DNA of 10,994 nt from an uncultured bacterium (GTDB lineage Bacteria > Actinomycetota > Coriobacteriia > Coriobacteriales > Coriobacteriaceae). Position numbers and translations under genes: made by a program. This document shows, one piece after another, positions 1 through 6,445 of this stretch. The notes under the pieces are model-generated. The model made no database searches and had not been told where the DNA came from. It saw only the letters and a list, made by a program, of their open reading frames with translations. The stretch is from assembly GCA_905214425.1 (NCBI GenBank), contig CAJMLY010000042.1, forward strand, positions 1-10,994, given 5' to 3'. Every line of letters begins with the position of its first letter. Position 1 is the first letter of the stretch.

Positions 1-55
1 CGTCCGAGGCGAGCTCCTGCATCTTGTCCGTTGCGATCTTGCAGCCCTCGCGCAT
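1..55 (-). CDS. 5' end of an unidentified protein, cut by the left window edge
   Basis: An ATG on the minus strand at 53-55 opens a frame that stays open to the window edge. It reads MREGCKIATDKMQELASD (18 residues visible). Nearly every codon ends in G or C, as in the confirmed genes of this window, which favours real coding. The frame is closed upstream by a TGA near 119-121, and there is no other ATG, GTG or TTG between, so the ATG at 55 is the only plausible start. The ribosome binding site is poor: an AGGAG lies about 20 nt upstream, inside the arm of a large hairpin (56-102). I do not recognise the protein from so few residues. It could also be a chance frame. Confidence 0.4.
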   Translation of the reverse strand, partial: MREGCKIATDKMQELASD

Positions 56-102
56 GAGGCCCGTCTTTCTTGCTCCTGCGGAGCAACGGAAAGGCGGGCC
101 TC
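56..102. other. Large two-part hairpin directly before the left-edge gene
   Basis: The outer arms 56-69 and 89-102 form 14 pairs with one G-T wobble (GAGGCCCGTCTTTC against GAAAGGCGGGCCTC). An inner stem, TTGCTCC at 70-76 with GGAGCAA at 80-86, pairs perfectly around the loop TGC. Only a 2-nt bulge (87-88) separates the two stems. No run of T follows directly on either strand; the closest is ATTGTTTT on the plus strand about 10 nt beyond the stem. It may be an imperfect terminator for the repressor gene transcribed from the right, or a leader structure hiding the start of the left-edge gene, whose ATG touches the stem base. Confidence 0.6.
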
Positions 103-279
103 GCGCTGCGGATTGTTTTCAAAACCAAGCCCGGCCCCGGCCTGCTGTGACGTTGCTGGTGGTTCTTGGGCATCGCTTGCTGGCGGGGTTCCTTTGCTGA
201 AATGGACTTGGCCGAAAGGGCCGCTGGTCCCGGTCGCTGGTTCGCGCTTTGCGCGAACTCCGCGCTCCTGGGGGGTCAA
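103..279. other. Gene-free stretch with several hairpins
   Basis: No frame here has the third-position G/C bias of the real genes. Structure is nevertheless dense. A perfect 8-bp hairpin GTTCGCGC-TTT-GCGCGAAC lies at 240-258. A short GGCC-GAAAG-GGCC stem lies near 210-222, and GTTTTCAAAAC is a palindrome near 115-125. The 240-258 hairpin lies about 20 nt past the stop of the metal repressor and could end or stabilise its transcript, although no U-run follows. I see no match to tRNA, SRP RNA, RNase P RNA or a known riboswitch. Confidence 0.4.
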
Positions 280-669
280 TTAGGCTTCCGTTGTTGCGCC
301 GGCCGCATCTTCCCGTCCCAACATCGCCCTCAGCTTCTCGAAGCTCTCCTCACTCAGGCAGTGCTCCATGTGACAGCCCTCTTGCGACGCAACATCCGCC
401 GAAACACCGGCTTCCTCGAGCAACCGCACGAAAAAGCAGTGGCGCTCCCACATTTGGCGAGCGACCTCAAGCCCCCGCTCCGTCAGATGTACATCGCGTT
501 TGCCCATCTCCACGTAGCCGCTACTCTCCAAAGCCGCCATGGCTTTGGAGACGCTCGCCTTGGTTACGCCCAGGTATTCGGCGACGTCGATTGAGCGCAC
601 CGTGCCTTGGCGCTGCGACAGCACGTAGATCGATTCGAGATAATCTTCTCCAGATTCACGTAGGGCCAT
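280..669 (-). CDS. mntR: DtxR/MntR-family metal-dependent transcriptional repressor
   Basis: This cytoplasmic dimeric regulator binds DNA when loaded with Mn or Fe and represses metal uptake genes. It has 129 residues, near the short MntR type (about 140) and without the SH3-like C-terminal domain of DtxR/IdeR. A winged helix-turn-helix spans about residues 8-65 (VAEYLGVTKASVSKAMAALE as the recognition region). Candidate metal ligands are D9 and E12 (EDYLESIY), H77 (ERHCFF), and C99, E102, H103 (GCHMEH). D9 fits MntR, whereas C99 fits the Cys of DtxR/IdeR, so Mn versus Fe cannot be settled by eye. The ATG at 667-669 has AAAGG six bases upstream. A TTAGTTAGCC half-site upstream hints at self-regulation. 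No metal transporter gene is visible beside it, so the symbol is provisional. Confidence 0.85.
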   Translation of the reverse strand: MALRESGEDYLESIYVLSQRQGTVRSIDVAEYLGVTKASVSKAMAALESSGYVEMGKRDVHLTERGLEVARQMWERHCFFVRLLEEAGVSADVASQEGCHMEHCLSEESFEKLRAMLGREDAAGATTEA

Positions 670-691
670 GGGCCGCCTTTCGCGATGATTG

Positions 692-701
692 TTAGTTAGC
701 C
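692..701. promoter_or_regulatory. Possible DtxR-type operator half-site upstream of the repressor gene
   Basis: TTAGTTAGCC, read on the gene strand as GGCTAACTAA, lies 23 nt before the repressor start codon. It resembles half of the known DtxR/IdeR operator, whose right half is GGCTAACCTAA. The partner half is not recognisable (TTTGGATAC follows). I therefore regard it as a weak hint of autoregulation only. Confidence 0.2.
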
Positions 702-833
702 TTTGGATACTTTCCTTGGCTTACTTTACCGCAAAAGTTGCCCATGTCTTACTACGTTGTTTAAAAAGTTAACCGTGTTTCACAAAATGTGCGGGGCAAG
801 CAGGGCGACACGGTGCGCAACGTACAAGGGGTG

Positions 834-873
834 TCCCCAGCTGCCGGCACAAAAGGAACGTCCCCAAGTGCCG
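834..873. repeat. REP-like intergenic palindrome with GTCCCC cores
   Basis: CGGCAC at 845-850 and GTGCCG at 868-873 are perfect inverted arms around AAAAGGAACGTCCCCAA. A second motif, GGGGTGTCCCC, is immediately adjacent at about 829-839. The element lies just past the stop of the Cof-type phosphatase (883) and could protect or end its message, though no U-run follows. Motifs of this style (GGAACGTCCCC, GGTGCCTGTCCCC) are familiar as dispersed repetitive palindromes in several bacterial groups. The link to a REP-type transposase is inference, as none is present here. Confidence 0.5.
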
Positions 874-882
874 AATCCGCAG

Positions 883-1653
883 CTACACCAGCCCAAAGTG
901 CTTGGCGGCGTTGTAGATGCCGTCGTCGTCTACGGCGGTCGTAACATAGGTCGCTGCGGCCTTCACGGTCTCCTGCGCGTTGCCCATGGCCACACTTGTG
1001 CCCACGACAGAAAACATCGACAGGTCGTTCTCGCCGTCGCCAAAGGCGATCGCCTCGCTTGCATCGATGCCCAGGCGCTCCAGCGTCGCCGCCACGCCCA
1101 GGTCCTTGCCACCGTTGGCAGGAATAATATCGCAGAACAGGTCGCACCAGCGCGTAGTGAGCGAATGCGACACCGCATCGGTCACGATATGTTCGTCGGC
1201 CGGGTCCACAAAGGCGCAGAACTGGTAAACCGGCGCATCGAAGGCGTGCTCAAACGGCTCCTTGTGGTAGACGATTCCCGCGTTGCTACCGGCCGTCACC
1301 ACGCGCTCGGACAGGCGGTTCACAAACGAGTTCTCGCCCTGCATGCACAGCGAGTCGTAGCGCCCCTGCGCCACCTGGTCCACAATCACCGCAACGTCGC
1401 CCGGATCGATCGGGCAGCTACGGTAGACGCCCTCGGCATCAAAGCAGTGCTGGCCCGAGAGCGTAATGTACGCATCCCAGCCCAGGTCGAACAGCCAATC
1501 GGGCATCTGGTAGGTCGGACGGCCCGTGGCGATCACGCACGCAATCCCCTGCTCGTGAAAGCTGTCGAGCACCTGCTGCGCCGACGCCGGAATCCGGTGG
1601 GTCTTAAAGCTCAGCAGCGTGCCGTCGATATCGAAAAACGCGGCTTTGATCAT
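883..1653 (-). CDS. Cof-type HAD-superfamily phosphatase (class IIB)
   Basis: A 256-residue cytoplasmic Mg-dependent hydrolase, probably acting on sugar phosphates or nucleotide-type phosphoesters. All four HAD motifs are visible: motif I DIDGT with nucleophile D8 and acid D10; motif II T43 in IATGR; motif III K183 in GGKDLG; motif IV GDGENDLSM at 205-213 with D206 and D210. A large cap domain of about residues 80-180 between motifs II and III is the Cof/IIB arrangement, and the length is normal for that family. The ATG at 1651-1653 lies 6 nt after the stop of the ABC-F gene, with purine-rich GAGGAG overlapping that stop region, so the two genes are very likely co-transcribed. The exact substrate cannot be read from sequence. 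Confidence 0.93.
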   Translation of the reverse strand: MIKAAFFDIDGTLLSFKTHRIPASAQQVLDSFHEQGIACVIATGRPTYQMPDWLFDLGWDAYITLSGQHCFDAEGVYRSCPIDPGDVAVIVDQVAQGRYDSLCMQGENSFVNRLSERVVTAGSNAGIVYHKEPFEHAFDAPVYQFCAFVDPADEHIVTDAVSHSLTTRWCDLFCDIIPANGGKDLGVAATLERLGIDASEAIAFGDGENDLSMFSVVGTSVAMGNAQETVKAAATYVTTAVDDDGIYNAAKHFGLV

Positions 1654-1659
1654 CCTCGT

Positions 1660-3519
1660 CTACTCCTCGCCCTCGAGCTTTTCGCTCGCCTCGAGCCACG
1701 CCATCTCCAGCTCGTCCATGGCGGCGTGGGCCTCGTCGATCTTTGCCTGCTGCTCGCCCAGCGCCGTGTAGTTGGTGGGATCGACCTGAGCCATCGCGGC
1801 CTCGGCCTCCTCCACGCGGGCGCGCTGCGTCTCCATCTTGCGCTCGAGCGAGCTCACCTCGCGGCGGAGCTTCTGGCGCTCGGCGTTAGAAAGGCCATTG
1901 GGCTGGCCGCTCGTCTTGGGCTTTTCGGCCGCAACCGCTGCGGCACCGGTGTCGAACGTGCCGGTCTTGGCGCTCGGCGCGCCCACGGGCTCGCCCTCGG
2001 CCGTGGCGTTGCACAGGCGCAGGTATTGGTCGACACCGCCGGGCATATGCGTCAGATGACCGTCGAGCAGCGCCCACTGCTGGTCGGTCACGCGCTCCAT
2101 GAGGAAACGGTCGTGCGTCACCAGGATCAGCGTGCCCGGCCAGCCGTCGAGCAGGTCCTCGACAATCGCCAGCATGTCGGTATCCAGGTCGTTGCCGGGC
2201 TCGTCCAGGATAAGCACGTTGGGCTCGTCCAGGATCGTCAGCAGCAGCGACAGGCGACGGCGCTGGCCGCCCGAAAGATCGCCGATGCGGCTCCAGAGCT
2301 GCTGGGTCGTAAAGCCCAGGCGCTCGCAGAGCTTCTCGGGAGAGGTCTCCTTGCCGTCGATGACGTAGTACTTCTTATAGTTGCTCAGCACCTCGCGGAT
2401 CGTGTCGCCCATGTAGGGTTCGAGCTCCTCGAGCTGCTGCGACAGCACGCCAAAGCGCACTGTCTGGCCAATCTTCACACGGCCGCGCGTGGGCTCAATC
2501 TTGCCCTGAATCACATCGAGCAAGGTCGACTTGCCGGCACCGTTCTCACCCAGCAGGCCATATCGGTCGCCCGCACCGATGAGCCAGGTCACGTCGGAGA
2601 GCACCTGCTTGGGCGCACCGTCGGTATCCGCATAGCCGGCATCCACGTCGATCACGTCGATGACCTGCTTGCCCAGGCGGCTCACGGCCAGGCGCTTGAG
2701 CTCCAGCTCGTCGCGCACGGGCGGTACGTCGGCGATGAGCTCACGAGCGGCATCCACGCGAAACTTGGGCTTGGTGGAGCGGGCCTGGGCGCCGCGGCTC
2801 AGCCACGCGAGCTCCTTGCGTGCCATGTTGCGACGACGCTCCTCGGTGACGGCGGCCATGCGGTCGCGCTCCACGCGCTGCAGGATGTATGCCGAGTAGC
2901 CGCCCTCGAAGGGATCGACCTGGCCGTCGTGGACCTCCCACATGCTGGTGCAGACCTCGTCCAAGAACCAGCGATCGTGCGTGACCACGAGCATGGCGCC
3001 CTGACCGCGCTGCCAGCGGGCCTTAAGGTGGCGTGCAAGCCAGTTGATGGTGCGCATGTCCAGGTGGTTGGTGGGCTCGTCGAGCATGAGCACGTCATAG
3101 TCGCCGATCAGCAGGCGCGCGAGGTCCACGCGACGGCGTTGGCCGCCCGAAAGCTCGCCCACCGTGCCCTCCCAGGGCACGTCGCTAATGAGGCCGGCCA
3201 GAATCTGGCGCGTACGCGGGCTCGAGGCCCACTCGTACTCGGGCGTGTCGCCGACGACGGCATGGTGCACGGTGTCGGCGTCGACAAGCTGGTCCTTTTG
3301 GCCGAGCAGACCGATCGTGGTGCCGCGGCGATGCGTCACGCGGCCATCGTCGGGCTCCAGCGTGCCCGCGAGTACACTCAGCAGCGTCGACTTGCCGTCG
3401 CCGTTTTTACCGACAATACCAATGCGGTCGCCCTCGCCCACGCCGAGCGTTACGCTATCGAAAATATGCTTGGTGGGAAACTCTAGGCTGACGGAATCGC
3501 ATCCCAAAAGAATCGCCAT
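1660..3519 (-). CDS. ABC-F family ATPase, Uup-like
   Basis: A soluble protein with two tandem ABC domains and no membrane segments, 619 residues. Domain 1: Walker A GKNGDGKST (37-45), signature LSGGQ (123-127), Walker B LMLDEP with E148, switch H181. Linker about 205-285, rich in charged residues (SRGAQARSTKPKF), fits the ABC-F interdomain linker. Domain 2: Walker A GENGAGKS (324-331), LSGGQ (415-419), LILDEP with E440, H469. A proline/alanine-rich spacer leads to a charged coiled coil at about 543-617, as in Uup. ABC-F proteins act at the ribosomal E site; Uup is also linked to DNA repair and ribosome assembly. The second domain has EPGND rather than EPTND. I chose the ATG at 3517-3519 because AAGGAG lies 8-9 nt upstream; an in-frame extension to 3675 crosses the pst terminator and a palindrome. 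An antibiotic-resistance role cannot be excluded but is less likely. Confidence 0.92.
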   Translation of the reverse strand: MAILLGCDSVSLEFPTKHIFDSVTLGVGEGDRIGIVGKNGDGKSTLLSVLAGTLEPDDGRVTHRRGTTIGLLGQKDQLVDADTVHHAVVGDTPEYEWASSPRTRQILAGLISDVPWEGTVGELSGGQRRRVDLARLLIGDYDVLMLDEPTNHLDMRTINWLARHLKARWQRGQGAMLVVTHDRWFLDEVCTSMWEVHDGQVDPFEGGYSAYILQRVERDRMAAVTEERRRNMARKELAWLSRGAQARSTKPKFRVDAARELIADVPPVRDELELKRLAVSRLGKQVIDVIDVDAGYADTDGAPKQVLSDVTWLIGAGDRYGLLGENGAGKSTLLDVIQGKIEPTRGRVKIGQTVRFGVLSQQLEELEPYMGDTIREVLSNYKKYYVIDGKETSPEKLCERLGFTTQQLWSRIGDLSGGQRRRLSLLLTILDEPNVLILDEPGNDLDTDMLAIVEDLLDGWPGTLILVTHDRFLMERVTDQQWALLDGHLTHMPGGVDQYLRLCNATAEGEPVGAPSAKTGTFDTGAAAVAAEKPKTSGQPNGLSNAERQKLRREVSSLERKMETQRARVEEAEAAMAQVDPTNYTALGEQQAKIDEAHAAMDELEMAWLEASEKLEGEE

Positions 3520-3579
3520 ATGCCCTGCTCCTTCGTAGAAATTCAACGTTGTCCATGATAGCAGCGAGCCCCACCCCAA

Positions 3580-3614
3580 ACCACCACGAAGGTGCCTGTC
3601 CCCTTTGTGGTGGT
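3580..3614. repeat. REP-like palindrome between pstB and the ABC-F gene
   Basis: ACCACCAC at 3580-3587 pairs with GTGGTGGT at 3607-3614. Inside, after one mismatched pair, AAGG (3589-3592) pairs with CCTT (3602-3605) around TGCCTGTCC. The core GGTGCCTGTCCCC shares the GTCCCC motif with the palindrome near 834-873. The element lies in the ABC-F leader, about 60 nt before its start codon, so it may be in that gene's 5' untranslated region. Confidence 0.55.
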
Positions 3615-3630
3615 CGTTTCGGTCGCAGAG

Positions 3631-3669
3631 CAAAAAGGCGGGCCATCTCACGCAAGAGATGACCCGCCT
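3631..3669 (-). terminator. Rho-independent terminator of the pst operon
   Basis: Arms at 3636-3649 and 3656-3669 (14 pairs, one of them G-U in the minus-strand RNA) enclose the loop ACGCAA/TTGCGT. The downstream arm runs straight into TTTTTG on the minus strand (3631-3635). It lies 56 nt past the pstB stop, so it ends the pst transcript before the ABC-F gene. Confidence 0.88.
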
Positions 3670-3724
3670 CTCCAATCAGTCCCGCGGCAACCGCGGCCGC
3701 CGCGAGCCTCAAGCATGTCCCGGA

Positions 3725-4597
3725 CTAGGAGAACATGCCGGTGAGGTAATCATTCAGCCGCTTATCCTTGGGCCGTTGGAAAATCTCGTCAGTCTCGTCG
3801 TACTCGACCATATCGCCCATGTAGAAGAACGCCGTGCGGTTGGACACGCGCGACGCCTGCTCCATGTTGTGCGTCACGATGACGATGGCGCGGTCGGCAA
3901 CGATCGATGACATGAGGTCCTCGATCGCCAGCGTCGAGATGGGGTCGAGCGCCGAGCAGGGCTCGTCAAACAGGATCACGTCGGGGTTGAGCGCCAGCGT
4001 GCGCGCGATGCACAGACGCTGCTGCTGGCCGCCCGAAAGCGCGTAGGCGCTCTTGTCGAGCTTGTCCTTGACCTCGTCCCACAACGCCGCACCACGCAGG
4101 CTTTCCTCGACCATACGATCGAGCTCGTCGCGGTCGGTGATGCCGTGGCGCTTGGGCGCAAACGTGATGTTGTCGCGAATGGACTTGCGGAAAGGGTTGG
4201 GCTGCTGAAACACCATGCCAATGGACCGACGCAGCTCGTAGGTGTTCTCGGCCTTGATGTTCACGTTGCGCCCGCGGTAGTTGATCTCGCCCTCCACGCG
4301 GCAGCCGCGGATCTCGCGATTCATAAGGTTGAGGCTACGCAAGAAGGTCGACTTGCCGCAGCCCGAAGGCCCAATGAGCGCCGTGATCTCGCCCTTGTGA
4401 AAGTCGAGCGACGTATTGTGCAGCGCATGGTGGTCGCCATAGTACACGTTGACGTCCTTGGTGGAGAGCACGACCTCGTCGCTCACGGCCTTGCCGCTCA
4501 CGCGCACGCGCTTTTCGCTCTCCCCCACACTCGACAGAAAGTCCTGGGTCTCGGACGATGCCGCTTCGGTTGCGGGCATTGCATTCATCTCGCTCAT
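3725..4597 (-). CDS. pstB: Phosphate ABC transporter ATP-binding protein PstB
   Basis: The ATPase of the high-affinity phosphate importer, on the inner face of the membrane with PstC and PstA. It has 290 residues. Walker A GPSGCGKS (76-83), Q-loop in FQQPNPF (Q131), signature LSGGQ (187-191), Walker B VILFDEP with D211/E212, and H243 in VTHN. The GMVFQQPNPF stretch and the DEPCSALDPIST block are typical of PstB rather than other importer ATPases. The ATG at 4595-4597 overlaps the pstA stop as ATGA, implying translational coupling, with AAGGAAG upstream. The first 40 residues are polar, Ser/Glu-rich and longer than the usual PstB N-terminus of about 250-residue members. In-frame ATGs at residues 4 and 7 are alternative starts but would not remove the extension. 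It is the last gene of the operon. Confidence 0.97.
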   Translation of the reverse strand: MSEMNAMPATEAASSETQDFLSSVGESEKRVRVSGKAVSDEVVLSTKDVNVYYGDHHALHNTSLDFHKGEITALIGPSGCGKSTFLRSLNLMNREIRGCRVEGEINYRGRNVNIKAENTYELRRSIGMVFQQPNPFRKSIRDNITFAPKRHGITDRDELDRMVEESLRGAALWDEVKDKLDKSAYALSGGQQQRLCIARTLALNPDVILFDEPCSALDPISTLAIEDLMSSIVADRAIVIVTHNMEQASRVSNRTAFFYMGDMVEYDETDEIFQRPKDKRLNDYLTGMFS

Positions 4598-5520
4598 TCG
4601 GCCGTCATCTTCCTTGCCAGTTGCTTGCCCACGATACGGGCAACTATGTTAAACAGCAGCACGCAGATCATCAGCAGTGCAGCGGTGCCCCAAACGATCT
4701 GCTGGGCCTCGGGGCTGCCCTCGCCGTAAATCTTGTAGATGTGCACGGCGAGCGACTCACCGGGGCGGAACACGTTCCAAGCGCAGGTGGGGCTCGACAG
4801 GTTAAAGCTCAAGAAGTTCAAACGCACCGGCGAGCTCATGCCCGAGGTAAAGAGCAGTGCCGCGGCCTCGCCAAACACGCGGCCGGCCGAAAGCACGATG
4901 CCGGTCACGATGGCAGGCATGGCCTCGGGGATCAGGATGTGCAGCGTGGCCTCCCAGCGGGTAAGGCCCATGGCCAGGCACGCATCACGCTGGGCCTGTG
5001 GCACGTCCTCGAGCGCCTGCTGAATCACGCGCACCAGGATGGGAATGTTAAACATGGTGAGTGCGACGGCGCCGGAGATGATGGAGTACTTCCAGCCCAG
5101 CTGCACCGAGAACACCAGAAAGCCGAACATGCCGACGACGATGGAAGGCAGCGAGGACAGCGTCTCGATGGCGGTGGAGGCGATGTCACGGATAGGGCCG
5201 TTCGGTGCGTACTCAACCAGGAAGACCGCTCCGCCCAGGCTGATGGGCACCGAGATGACCAGAGTGATCAGCAGCAGGTAGAACGAGTCGAACAGCTGGT
5301 AGAGCACGCCGCCCTGGGTACCGTTGGCGCGCGCGGGCTGCGTGAGAAATCCCGGCTGGAACAGCGTCGAGATGCCCTCGAACAGGATATAGGCCACCAT
5401 GGAGACGACGATGAGCATGACGATGGCGGCGATCGCCGTCAGCACGCCCGTGGCGATGCGGTCCTGCTTTTGGACGCGCCCGAGCCTCGCCTCGTCGATA
5501 TGGATGCGCGTGCTAGCCAC
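4594..5520 (-). CDS. pstA: Phosphate ABC transporter permease PstA
   Basis: A 308-residue integral membrane subunit that forms the phosphate channel with PstC. Hydrophobic segments are visible near residues 24-48, 78-102, 117-140, 145-165, 200-222 and 277-297. The cytoplasmic EAA-type loop that docks on PstB is at about 168-203 (ALEDVPQAQRDACLAMGLTRWEATLHIL...PEAMPAI, read with breaks). The start is GTG at 5518-5520, inside the end of pstC: the two genes share 8 bp around a GCTAGC, with a purine-rich AAGGGGGCGAAGG upstream. The stop overlaps the pstB start by 4 bp. Length and order are as expected for the family. Confidence 0.96.
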   Translation of the reverse strand: MASTRIHIDEARLGRVQKQDRIATGVLTAIAAIVMLIVVSMVAYILFEGISTLFQPGFLTQPARANGTQGGVLYQLFDSFYLLLITLVISVPISLGGAVFLVEYAPNGPIRDIASTAIETLSSLPSIVVGMFGFLVFSVQLGWKYSIISGAVALTMFNIPILVRVIQQALEDVPQAQRDACLAMGLTRWEATLHILIPEAMPAIVTGIVLSAGRVFGEAAALLFTSGMSSPVRLNFLSFNLSSPTCAWNVFRPGESLAVHIYKIYGEGSPEAQQIVWGTAALLMICVLLFNIVARIVGKQLARKMTAE

Positions 5521-6421
5521 GAGCCTTCGCCCCCTTGCGGCCGATGAGGTGGATAATCAGGATGAAGATGAGGCTCATGCCCATCAGCAGCAGGCCGAGC
5601 GCCCACAGAACATCGTCCTGGGCCGAGCCCTCAGCATAGACCGCCATGGACGTGGTGAGCGTGGTGGTGATGGTCGAAGCCGGCGACAGCAGCGACGTCG
5701 GCATGGCCTCGATACCGCCGATAACCATGCGCACGGCGAGCGTCTCGCCAAAGGCGCGGGTCATGCCAAGAATGACCGCGGTCATGAGCGACGGCATGGC
5801 GGACTTGAGCACCACGTGCCAGATGGTCTGCCAGCGGGTGTAGCCCAGCGCGAGCGAACCCTGGCGGTAGCTGTCGGGCACGGCGCGCAGGCCATCGACC
5901 GAAAGCGTGGTCATCGTCGGCAGGATCATGACAGCCAGCACGACGGCGCCGGGCAGGATACCCAGGCCCGTGCTCACATGGAAAACACTCTTCATAAGGC
6001 CGACGACCACGTGAAAACCGATCAGGCCAAAGACGACCGAGGGAATGCCGGTCAAAAGCTCAATAAGCGGCTGAAAGACCTTGGAGCCAAACTTAGGCTG
6101 GATCTCGACCGCAAAGATGGCAGAGCCGATGGCGATGGGCAATGCGATGAGCGTGGAGAGCACCATGACCGCAAACGAGGTGACGATCAGGGGCAGGGCG
6201 CCGGTATAGGGCAGGCCGTTTTCGGCTGTGTTGGCCAGGTCCCACTTGGTGCCGGTGAAGAACTCGACGACCGAAACGCCGTCCTTGAGAAAAGCCGAGA
6301 GGCCCTTTTGGGCGACCATAAAGATGAGCGCGGCAACGACAAGCGTCACGAGCGCTACGCACGCGCCCGTGACGCCCAGGCCCACGTTCTCAAGGTCGCG
6401 CTTTGGCAGCTGTTTTGCCAT
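5513..6421 (-). CDS. pstC: Phosphate ABC transporter permease PstC
   Basis: A 302-residue membrane subunit, partner of PstA. Hydrophobic segments lie near residues 15-37, 76-105, 118-143, 152-172, 205-235 and 270-294. The EAA-like loop is at about 178-212, with DSYRQGSLALGYTRWQTIW. The segment LIELLTGIPSVVFGLIG (119-135) is characteristic of PstC. The ATG at 6419-6421 is preceded by GGAAAGG at good distance, in the 24-nt gap after pstS. Confidence 0.96.
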   Translation of the reverse strand: MAKQLPKRDLENVGLGVTGACVALVTLVVAALIFMVAQKGLSAFLKDGVSVVEFFTGTKWDLANTAENGLPYTGALPLIVTSFAVMVLSTLIALPIAIGSAIFAVEIQPKFGSKVFQPLIELLTGIPSVVFGLIGFHVVVGLMKSVFHVSTGLGILPGAVVLAVMILPTMTTLSVDGLRAVPDSYRQGSLALGYTRWQTIWHVVLKSAMPSLMTAVILGMTRAFGETLAVRMVIGGIEAMPTSLLSPASTITTTLTTSMAVYAEGSAQDDVLWALGLLLMGMSLIFILIIHLIGRKGAKARG

Positions 6422-6445
6422 TGCAAACCTTTCCGGGGCGATTAC

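Noticed and set aside
1..172. Minus-strand frame from an ATG at 172 (MPKNHQQRHS...) and the open plus-strand frames across 1-279
   Set aside because: Codon third positions lack the G/C bias of real genes here, the nearest purine-rich site is too far away, and the frame passes through the large hairpin. The frame starting at 55 fits codon bias better.
103..279. A tRNA, 4.5S RNA or riboswitch in the hairpin-rich left intergenic stretch
   Set aside because: No cloverleaf, CCA end, SRP GGAAG core or known aptamer pattern could be made out.
703..3486. Very long plus-strand open frame (927 codons) opposite the HAD and ABC-F genes
   Set aside because: It mirrors two genes with full motif sets on the other strand, has His/Arg/Leu/Val-rich low-complexity translation with no known motif, and arises easily in high-GC DNA where stop codons are rare in the antisense frame.
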